Assembly (NCBI RefSeq): GCF_932526225.1
Contig: NC_064042.1
Coordinates: 5,883,540 to 5,947,539, forward strand
Origin: Nematostella vectensis
Taxonomy: Eukaryota > Cnidaria > Anthozoa > Actiniaria > Edwardsiidae
Direction of reading: 5' to 3'
Length of the DNA stretch: 64,000 bases
Below, piece by piece: positions 58,601-64,000 of this stretch; the stretch's first letter is position 1, and each line of letters begins with the position of its first letter. The position numbers and the translations under genes were made by a program. The notes beneath the pieces are model-generated. The model saw only the letters and a list, made by a program, of their open reading frames with translations, was not told where the DNA came from and did no database searches.

Positions 58601-60700
58601 AATGGAGAAGGGGGCTGCAATACAAGGAGACGGCATTTTAATAGAAAAGACAAGCCTGAGACACAAGTCTCTAATATCATGTATAAGATGCCCCCCTTTC
58701 CTGCCTTTCCTCCCTTACCACCCTGATGCAAACATACATATCATAAGGGATCTCATAACAAAAGTAACTTTAGAAGAGATTTATTTAATTTCAAATAAAA
58801 GAATATATTTATCTTTCATATCGCCATTCACCAATGCCCTATGAGTCAATGCCCTTTAGTCATTGATAACTGCTATGATGATTTTGATTACATAGAAGGT
58901 CCATACCTCTACTATACCAGATAAACGGCAAGTCTGTAATAGGAAGCTAATTTTGGTCGCATCATCAATGCCATCATAATGAGTCTAGAATATAAGAGAA
59001 TTGTATTGAAGAAGACATCTTTGCAAAATACAGTACAACTCTACTTTGAGTATATACACTAAAAGGTGCCGAGGGCAGGGACCCTACCCTGTGGACCCCA
59101 CCTACTTTTTCACAAGCCACCCCCTGACTTAAAGAAGCCAACATGAATATTAAGGATGCTTCTAAGTCCCAAGAAGAAAGATCCACAAATTTCCTTAATG
59201 ATTTAACTTGATTATCACAAATACTTTATTAAATCCATGGGCAGTTATATTAGTTTTCATATTTGTCAAGGTTAATTATTTACTTTATTTGATAAGAAAA
59301 AGGCTACATTGTGGGTGCTAACAGATTTGTGTTTGTTCAATCTTATATATTTAAGTGAGTTCATATTTGAAGGAGGCTCCTTTAAAAAAATGTGTTCAAA
59401 GGGGGCCGTAATTGAAAGCTTGGCATTAAATTGAGTAAATATAGGATTAGAAAACCCTTTTGGAGTTTTGTGAGTTTCAATGGTGTAATTATTTAAAGGG
59501 ATCCACTACAGGTTATTGTTTATTTGTTCTGCATACAAACCATGCTCCTTGGTTACACATACTAAATGAAGCAAAACCTTGATCTCACATTACATAAAAA
59601 ATGTAGTTAACGTTTCTATTTTTTTTTTTTTAGTAGAGTTGAAATTAATAATGTGAATAAAAGTAGTTAGACTATGTCTTGAGGCAAAATTCCCTGATGA
59701 GGCTAGGAGCAATGTTAGACCCATTGGTTTACTTATCATAAACACCTAAAGGGGAATTTCTCAGATGTTTAACACCATCTCCTATTGACTTATCAACATC
59801 TTAATCTAGTTTCACCCTGCATTCGCCACATTCACAAGAAAAAACAGAAATTAGGGTTCTCTTTTTCCACTGTAGAGTTCTTTTTAAAAGTTGTAAACAC
59901 CGAAAATTTAAGTATAATAACTTAAATGTCGAGCGATTCATTGGTGCTATTTTTCTAGGTTTGTTTTCGTATATCATAATTTGAGGAAGTCTTTAGATTT
60001 TTCTATCCTGTGTATCGTTCAAACTACACTAAAACATGGAAAATTTATTCAATGTATTCAATTTGGCTACCACAACAAGACGATATTATTATGAAATCGA
60101 GTGTAAATTAGCAAAATGGAATTGGAATTAAAACTTACTTAAAAGGTGCCTGAATATAAATTTAAAGGGAAATTAAGAAAATATCAAAACTTTTGTGGTA
60201 CAAAATAAGTCAATAATCATCAACTGAACAAAAATGTAGGAGAAAAGAGTGTTTCTTCCCGGCGAATTCGTCCATGTCAAGTTTTTGGTGAGCGCACGTG
60301 TTGTATATATCTTGATGTGTAGCGTGCTAGACACGATCAAATCCTCGCGAACACATTATCTGTCCTCTTCTACTTGATACGTGCTCAGGGCTTAAAAACC
60401 GAAGCTGACATGTCCATGAATAGGTGAAAACATCGAGGGCTTTTGGACCAGACCCAATACAGGAATAAGAGAGGGTGGTTATACAGAAAGACGAACTAAG
60501 AAACACAGAACGAAACAACGGAAAATGTAAAAGCCGGTTGAATTCAAGCGCCTCTCACAAAAATTTTTTTTGGTTCTCGACCTAGTAAAACCCCCTGCAA
60601 GTCCACCAAGTATCAATACCTCTGCTTGGTTCCTTGTATCATTGTCCGGAGACATAAGTTGGCCGATCAGGGCTTCGAATTGTTGGACTTGATCCGCCAT
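28640..60700 (-). CDS. IPO5: Importin-5 (RanBP5/karyopherin beta-3), 25 exons, 1097 residues
   Basis: Exons (minus): 60620-60700, 58907-58984, 58215-58404, 57225-57327, 56543-56741, 55924-56052, 55753-55828, 55611-55655, 55216-55303, 54580-54686, 53718-53932, 53211-53384, 51575-51793, 50805-51021, 49447-49514, 48793-49234, 48514-48569, 47544-47573, 47357-47449, 46755-46829, 31101-31178, 30538-30601, 29629-29857, 29150-29291, 28640-28735. Introns are GT-AG and phases agree; total 3294 nt. The HEAT-repeat protein follows human IPO5 throughout: [20 protein letters not shown] at the start, [140 protein letters not shown] and [11 protein letters not shown]. An acidic stretch lies near residues 310-332. 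Family members bind RanGTP and carry ribosomal proteins and histones into the nucleus. Length matches the human protein, so the gene looks intact. ATG at 60700 is preferred over 60742 because it matches the family N terminus. Confidence 0.96.
28880..29140. repeat. Degenerate 15-30-bp tandem repeat in importin intron 24
   Basis: CCGAATCACCACGGAAGT-type units recur with variation, and a larger block (ACAAATCTGGAAGTGTCCTA, AGGAAGTACCGAGTCACCCA) appears twice about 115 bp apart. The array reaches to within about 10 bp of the donor of exon 24 (29149). Confidence 0.85.
29858..30537 (-). other. Importin intron 22
   Basis: Contains a repeat also present at 47085-47160 and 51915-51990 (GATGGAAATGGATGC, ACACTTGGTA, GATGACAAAATGG), immediately followed by the TTAA-flanked MITE at 30205-30457. 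No coding sequence between the exons. Confidence 0.65.
30205..30457. mobile_element. MITE with TTAA target-site duplications, copy 1
   Basis: Inverted ends AGTCGCATTGTCACCAGTTT and, read inverted, AGCCGCATTGTTACCAGTTT, both continuing into ACTTC. TTAA flanks both sides (30205-30208, 30454-30457), as for piggyBac-type transposons. A shorter relative lies at 58421-58602 with the same interior (CAGTGTGTCTATT, TTAGAGCGGATGGCCTGTT). Confidence 0.85.
30589..30825. repeat. 48-bp tandem array copying the 3' splice site of exon 22
   Basis: Four full copies (30589, 30637, 30685, 30733) and a diverged fifth. Read on the coding strand each has the intron end CCTATATATAG and the first bases of exon 22, GCCGCGTGTTATG. 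The lowest copy is the true junction (AG at 30602-30603). Copies 2 and 3 keep an AG acceptor; copy 4 has lost it. In the exon's frame the repeat ends in TAG, so use of an upstream copy would introduce a stop. Confidence 0.93.
30826..31100 (-). other. Start of importin intron 21
   Basis: AT-rich intron sequence between the exon 21 donor and the 48-bp array; nothing recognisable. Confidence 0.6.
31200..46690. repeat. 15.5-kb 74-bp minisatellite filling importin intron 20
   Basis: The unit on the plus strand includes AACAAGGAGAACAGTGACAA, GAGAAAACAAGGAACAAGCG and TGACGCGAGACCACGACAAG, then ATAAACAGGGAAAG. Period is 74 bp with rare one-base deletions, giving about 209 copies. Common variants: CAGTGAC/CACCGAC/CACCAAC, GATAAAC/GATGAAC, GAACAAG/GAACGAG, GAGACC/GAGCCC. 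The plus strand is purine-rich, so the importin transcript is pyrimidine-rich here. The unit nearest exon 21 is degenerate and runs into the polypyrimidine tract and AG of the 3' splice site. All three minus-strand frames are open for over 5,000 codons; I regard that as a result of composition, not as protein. Confidence 0.98.
46830..47356 (-). other. Importin intron 19
   Basis: Holds a copy of the GATGGAAATGGATGC repeat (47085-47165) and, next to exon 19, the 59-bp array described separately. Otherwise AT-rich. Confidence 0.65.
47239..47396. repeat. 59-bp array copying the 5' splice site of exon 19
   Basis: GATCAGTGCGTGGAAATCTT plus GTAAAAGTC, the last ~29 bases of exon 19 on the opposite strand, occurs at 47357 (real), 47298 and 47239, spaced exactly 59 bp. 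The 47298 copy keeps the donor GTAAGTAGCC unchanged and exonic sequence with one mismatch; the third has GTGAATAGG. Confidence 0.92.
47754..48536. repeat. 82-bp array copying the 5' splice site of exon 17
   Basis: Read on the coding strand each unit has CTTCAGGATGAG, the end of exon 17, then GTTGGTCACTGTACAGATTC and a C-rich stretch. The real donor GT is at 48512-48513; nine further copies follow at exact 82-bp steps down to 47774 with no net length change. Variants GAGGAG and AATAG occur in place of GATGAG. The array occupies most of intron 17. Reading on from the exon meets a TGA within the first unit. Confidence 0.95.
48605..48765. repeat. ~22-bp tandem repeat filling intron 16
   Basis: GATACTCGGGATAGATTCGC plus CT and variants (GGGTTAGATT) repeat about seven times in this 223-bp intron, ending about 27 bp from the exon 16 donor. 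Confidence 0.85.
49268..49446. repeat. Degenerate repeat abutting the exon 15 donor
   Basis: AATATGTTCAATAAATGTGT-like units of roughly 15-23 bp fill intron 15 and start about five bases inside the donor of exon 15 (GTAAAAC). Units are diverged. Confidence 0.7.
49925..50165. repeat. MITE-like GGTTCTCACT repeat with small internal array
   Basis: Starts AAGGCTGGTTCTCACT and contains three to four copies of AAGTGAGAATCGGTCAAACA plus TAAG (about 34 bp), then a right part with TTGCACTTGCGCTTACGTT. The end motif is the complement of the AGTGAGAACCAGCCTT found in the 13301-13632 array. Confidence 0.7.
50185..50804. repeat. 42-bp array and degenerate copies related to the exon 14 donor
   Basis: A regular 42-bp unit (GGTTACTTACTGGGTTAATA, CCGTTATTTACTGGGTTACT, AT) spans about 50185-50470 and grades into diverged TTACTGGGTTACTATGG repeats up to exon 14. 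On the coding strand the unit contains CAGTAAGTAACCATAG, the donor of exon 14 and its following intron bases. Two diverged copies also carry exon-end sequence: near 50497-50520 and 50645-50668, GCCATTATCAACAGTAACC and GCCATTATCGACAGTAACC, against GCCATTATTGACAGTAAGTA at the real junction. Confidence 0.88.
52019..53203. mobile_element. 1.2-kb element with ~115-bp terminal inverted repeats in intron 12
   Basis: Left arm (52019-52145) and right arm (53093-53203) are inverted copies: CCTGTACAGGACCCGAAATG, TGATCCCCAAAAGT, AACCCCAAGGAA. The arms themselves consist of diverged GATCCCAGGACCCGAAA repeats. The interior (52146-53092) is AT-rich with no recognisable gene. The right end lies about seven bases from the donor of exon 12 (GT at 53209-53210). 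Confidence 0.8.
53933..54579 (-). other. Importin intron 10, nothing distinctive
   Basis: AT-rich intron between exons 10 and 11. I see no repeat array or element. Confidence 0.6.
54687..55215 (-). other. Importin intron 9, nothing distinctive
   Basis: No repeat family recognised. Frames on the plus strand here are antisense and have no support. Confidence 0.6.
56725..56965. repeat. ~50-57-bp array copying the 3' splice site of exon 5
   Basis: The real junction (coding strand) is CTTGTAG then CTCTTTCCCTGGCGTGTT, with AG at 56742-56743. Diverged copies with an AG followed by CTTTTTCCCTGGCATGTT, CTCCTTACTTGCCATGTT, CTCTTTCCCTTGCATGT and CTTTTTCCTTGCCGTC lie upstream with AG at 56799, 56850, 56899 and 56951. 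Each copy thus repeats the acceptor plus the first ~18 exon bases. Confidence 0.88.
57945..58045 (-). pseudogene. Second DMTEKPGK-type fragment in importin intron 3
   Basis: Minus-strand translation gives DMTEKPGK, about 18 unrelated residues, then [10 protein letters not shown] and a stop, aligning with the C-terminal part of the 22738-23001 frame (DMTEKPGK ... QFLAFRTDF). No start or upstream domain remains, so it is a fragment. Confidence 0.4.
58421..58602. mobile_element. MITE with TTAA target-site duplications, copy 2
   Basis: 182 bp with TTAA at both ends and inverted ends GGCGCATTGTCAC and AGCCGCATTGTCACC. The interior matches the 30205-30457 copy but lacks about 70 bp. It lies 17 bp upstream of the exon 3 acceptor. 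Confidence 0.82.
59187..60619 (-). other. Importin intron 1, nothing distinctive
   Basis: AT-rich first intron. No repeat array, element or coding sequence recognised; a minus frame at 60327-60518 has no support. Confidence 0.55.
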
Positions 60701-60735
60701 GTTGTTTCCTACCATATTGCCCAACCTAAGCGCTG

Positions 60736-60780
60736 TGCGCATGCGTGACGCCGTGTTTAATTTTGACTATTTTGGCGCGA
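60736..60780 (-). promoter_or_regulatory. Probable importin promoter elements (NRF1-like, E2F-like)
   Basis: TGCGCATGCG (60736-60745) matches the palindromic NRF1 site and TTTTGGCGCGA (60770-60780) matches the E2F consensus TTTSSCGC. Both lie within 80 bases of the start codon, as is usual for housekeeping genes without a TATA box. No TATA is evident. Confidence 0.4.
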
Positions 60781-60945
60781 ACTTTAGACACATCTTGCGC
60801 AATGTTTATAAAAATTGAGTACATATTTCGAATATATTCTCTGTTCCTTATGATGTGCGTAATTGATCTAGAAAACAACATTTTCGTACTTAAAGGCACA
60901 ATTTCAAATTCTAGTAAACCATCCATGGCCAATCAAAAATAGACG

Positions 60946-61784
60946 AAGCTAAAATACAGTAAGGAAACTACAGAGGATATATTATTCACAATGACTTATT
61001 TATAGAATGATCAATTTAATTTTGCTTTCACTGTTAGACAGCGTAGGAAAACAAGAACAAAAGATATAACACGGAATAAAGTTATATGAACAATGGTTGC
61101 AGGCTTTCAATCTATGGCTTCGCGCACACTAGCGAGTCCCGACTTTTCTCCTCGCGGATTCAAACATTTTGAAATTCCAGACAGAAGACATTTAGGGGGA
61201 AATTGATCAGAATACCTGTCCAAAAAATAAGGCTCTCCTCAAATCCCAAATCGACACTCAAAAAATGGCACAACCCCCCCCCCCTCCCGTTAAATAATGG
61301 CCTTAGAAAAAAAAGGCTTCCAAATGTGGGCCATTCGCTAGTATCACCTGGAAGTCTACTGACCTGTTTGTGATAGAAAAGTATAGCATAAGAAGACTCT
61401 TCTAAACAATACCCCAACAAGGCATTTAGAAGTGCTACCCCCCCCCCCCCCCCCCCCCACAAGGTATTTAGAAATGCTTTGCGCAAGTCTACGATCAGGC
61501 CGTACACTAGATCGCAGAGCTAACGGCAAAATACAAACTTTTCGCAGACGATAGGCGATTTACTTTACGTTCCTTTCCGGTTTAATTTAGGTAAACTATG
61601 CCCTGGAAATATAACAAGAGGCGCCCTAAAAGGATTTCGCTAGCTCAGAAGGCAGACATTTCGGTTTAAGGTTAGAAATATTTTATCGCTTAGTTAAATA
61701 TCCAACACAAATTGGGGATTCATTTTTGTTTATTTGATAAAGAAATCGCTGACAAAGTATCCTTATTACCGTGAACAAATCGAT
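60946..61784. other. Importin upstream region, no gene seen
   Basis: Includes a C homopolymer near 61438-61458 and a shorter one near 61267-61275, with imperfect repeats of AAGGCATTTAGAAGTGCT around them. No supported gene. Confidence 0.55.
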
Positions 61785-61830
61785 GTTTTGAAAATGCGGC
61801 GTCGCGATACAACAGATTCGACAGTAATAT
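61785..61830. repeat. Repeat end related to the 62565-62885 foldback
   Basis: GAAAATGCGGCGTCGCGATA plus CAACAGATTCGACAGTAA is the reverse complement of 62570-62615 and a direct relative of 62835-62880. Confidence 0.75.
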
Positions 61831-61966
61831 TGGGGAGGTGATACTTCCTGCTACGGCCATGTACAGAGACTTATAGGTGCTTGCAGAGCACAGGCAAGTA
61901 TAGTTTCACGATCTTTGCTAGTTTATTTAACCTTCAAACTCAATTTCCTAAATATCGCTCCATACA

Positions 61967-62262
61967 TTTACTGTAACAGACAAGCAGAACTTGTTTTGAG
62001 CTATCTGTGACAGCGAGACAAGGCTTGGGCTACCTGTGATAGTGCTACAAGGGGAGATAGGGAGTTCGGGGTACCCGTGAAAGCATGAAAAAGCCCATTT
62101 ACTGTAACAGACAAATAGAACTTGTATTGAGCTATCTGTGACAGCGAGACAAGGCTTGGGCTACCTGTGATAGTGAGACAAGGGGAGATAGGGAGTTCGG
62201 GATACCCGTGACAGCATGAAAAAGCCATTTACTGTAACAGACAAGTAGAACTTGTATTGAAC
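61967..62262. repeat. ~130-bp direct repeat, two copies and a partial third
   Basis: TTTACTGTAACAGACAA at 61967, 62098 and 62228 begins units containing GAGCTATCTGTGACAGCGAG, GGCTTGGGCTACCTGTGATA and GGGGAGATAGGGAGTTCGGG. The first two are near identical; the third is cut short. Confidence 0.9.
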
Positions 62263-62418
62263 TTCTGCCAGCTCGAATCAATGCTCCTAAATTCACGCTG
62301 TCAATCAAGACCGAGTTCTCCAAATGGAGTATAAAACAGACGACTGTATGTCCTTATAGCTGGTCAGAAAACAACGAACATGTGGTAGATTACCAAGGAA
62401 CATACAGTATGTAGATTC

Positions 62419-62553
62419 CTGCCTCGTACCCAGGCGCTTACTAGCGTCTTTTGTTGCTTTGCGCCAGCGCTAAACCATTCCATGGCTCATTGCGCTCCCT
62501 ACTATATTTTTAATTTGCTTTTGGTGACTTGAGACGCCTGGGTACGAGGCGGT
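62419..62553. mobile_element. 135-bp MITE with 8-bp target-site duplication
   Basis: GCCTCGTACCCAGGCG and CGCCTGGGTACGAGGC are perfect 16-bp inverted repeats. GTAGATTC lies at 62411-62418 and 62554-62561. An 8-bp duplication suggests a hAT-type non-autonomous element. Confidence 0.8.
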
Positions 62554-62564
62554 GTAGATTCGCT

Positions 62565-62885
62565 ATTGTTACTGTCGAATCCGTTGTATCGCGACGCCGC
62601 ATTTTTAAAAGATCGATTTGTGATCGATGAAAACATAAAACATCTTTTTGGGATTTTCTGTTCCGCCAGTCAAATTATTCTAAGCCAATCAGATTCTTGC
62701 CATCTCGCGCCTAGTGCAGCTGCCTGGCTTTCTGTCGCGACACTGTCTTGTTTTCGTCCAAAGGATAGCCAGGCAAGTGCAAAAAGCGAGACTCTGATTG
62801 GCTCAGAATGGTTTTACTGACGGAACCAAAACAAATCGTGTTTTGAAAACGCGGGTCGCGATGCAACGGATTCTACAGTAAAACT
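62565..62885. mobile_element. Foldback element with ~120-bp arms
   Basis: The left arm (TTACTGTCGAATCCGTTGTA, TCGCGACGCCGC, GTTCCGCCAGT, AAGCCAATCAGA) is the inverted relative of the right arm (TCTGATTGGCTCAGAATGG, TGACGGAACC, GGGTCGCGATGCAACGGATT). The centre is about 60 bp. Confidence 0.8.
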
Positions 62886-63220
62886 GTAGTCGTCGCGGCT
62901 TCACTGGCAGTAAGTTTGCTGTTTATAGTTGTTGCGCCCTCACTGTAGAGGGATATCTTGAATAACTTGTGGTTTTACGGTATGCAAGGAGTCTGTATTT
63001 ATCAATTTTCTTTTTCTCCTCATAAGAGGGAATCTCGTCATTTGGAAGAATCATTCTCAACCATATAAAAATCCATGGGTTAAAATGTTTATTTGTCCAT
63101 TACTGATTTGTCCATTATCTGTGTATGAATTATTTCGAGACTTCATGAGAGTAATATCGCCTTGATATCCCAGAGCTGCAAAAGCAACAAGACAGATGTG
63201 AAGATGAGAATTAAGGAAAC
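62886..63220. other. Intergenic, nothing seen
   Basis: No repeat or gene recognised. Confidence 0.55.
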
Positions 63221-63239
63221 TTAGACAGTATTAACAGCA

Positions 63240-63600
63240 ATGGTAATACAAAACTTGATACTTAGCAATAGTAACAACAACAGAAGCAGCAGCAGAAAAA
63301 GAAACATTAGCAACAGAAAAAATAACAACAATAGCAGCAGAAACAATAACAAGAAAGGCAGCAGGAACAATAACAAGAATAAAAGCAGAAACAATAACAA
63401 TAGCAACAGAAACAATAACGACAAAGGCAGCAGAAACAATAACAAGAATAGAAGCAGAAACAATAACAACAATAGCAGCGGAAATAACAATAGCAGAAGA
63501 AACAATAGCAGCAGAACAATAACATTATAGAAACAATAACAAAAATAGCAGCAGAAACAATAATAACAACAGCAGCACCAATAGCTAAGCTACCAACAAT
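63240..63600. repeat. AAC/AGC-rich simple repeat
   Basis: Runs of AACAATAACAACAATAGCAG type, with AGCAGAAACAATAACAAGAA units recurring. Frames through it give Asn/Ser-rich or Leu/Phe-rich artefacts. Confidence 0.9.
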
Positions 63601-64000
63601 GACAACACTATCACCAGGAGCAGATATGGAAAGCATACTATACCATTCTTGATAATTCGATGACAACCGTATCACCAGGAGCAGATATGAAAAGCATACT
63701 ATGCACTCTACCTTGATAATTCGATGACAACAGTATCACCAGGAGCAGATATGAAAAGCATACTATACCATTCTTGATAATTCGATGACAACCGTATCAC
63801 CAGGAGCAGATATGAAAAGCATACTATGCACTCTACCTTGATAATTCGATGACAACACTATCACCAGGAGCAGATATGAAAAGCATACTATGCACTCTAC
63901 CTTGATAATTCGATGACAACACTATCACCAGGAGCAGATATGGAAAGCATACTATGCACTATACCTTGATAATTCGATGACAACCGTATCACCAGGAGCA
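63601..64000. repeat. 61/64-bp tandem repeat running off the window
   Basis: TATCACCAGGAGCAGATATG begins at 63609, 63670, 63734, 63795, 63859, 63923 and 63987, alternating 61- and 64-bp units that differ in TACCATTC versus TGCACTCTACC. The array continues past the window end. Confidence 0.93.

Noticed and set aside
59690-59720. CTGATGAG resembling a second hammerhead core
   Set aside because: No stem II hairpin or GAAA segment follows.
60701-60742. Upstream in-frame start for importin
   Set aside because: It would add 14 residues without match to the family; the ATG at 60700 gives the conserved N terminus and follows promoter-like motifs.
63221-63530. Leu/Phe-rich and Asn/Ser-rich frames near the window end
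   Set aside because: Translations of AAC/AGC simple repeat.

Overview
The window looks like nuclear DNA of an early-branching invertebrate animal, most likely an anthozoan cnidarian (sea anemone or coral). The evidence is two intron-rich, vertebrate-like genes with GT-AG introns, an AT-leaning background, a CR1/L2-type LINE tail ending in (TTA)n, many small inverted-repeat transposons and many tandem repeats. The species call is inference; the animal call is firm.

Layout: (1) 1-512 is a 28-bp tandem repeat. (2) 964-8931, minus strand, is a complete seven-exon arylsulfatase (ARSB type, 498 residues) with all catalytic residues; its introns hold GAT and TTA microsatellites, several MITEs and, at 4947-5019 on the plus strand, a well-formed type I hammerhead ribozyme inside a 190-bp inverted-repeat element. 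(3) 9.0-11.6 kb is repeats, including a 20-bp minisatellite. (4) 11.6-26.1 kb, minus strand, holds six short single-exon membrane-protein genes of related design (signal peptide or hydrophobic N terminus, short ectodomain, one membrane span, Cys-rich juxtamembrane segment); at least one is frame-broken, and a degraded LINE lies among them. (5) 28640-60700, minus strand, is a complete 25-exon importin-5 gene (IPO5/RanBP5/Kap121 family, 1097 residues). (6) 60.7-64 kb is its promoter side, with foldback elements and tandem repeats.

The most striking property is the importin gene's introns. Intron 20 is 15,576 bp, almost all a 74-bp minisatellite of about 209 copies. Its transcribed strand is pyrimidine-rich and stop-free, and the only in-frame stop is the TAG of the 3' splice site. 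In at least four other introns (at exons 5, 17, 19 and 22, and partly 14) the tandem-repeat unit is a copy of the splice junction itself: part of the exon, the splice dinucleotide and adjoining intron, repeated into the intron. Repeats also abut splice sites in introns 12, 15 and 24. I read this as intron growth by tandem duplication of splice junctions.

Functionally, the sulfatase is a lysosomal or secreted glycosaminoglycan-desulfating enzyme and the importin is a nuclear import receptor; nothing links them. The small membrane-protein cluster is the part I cannot assign to any known family.
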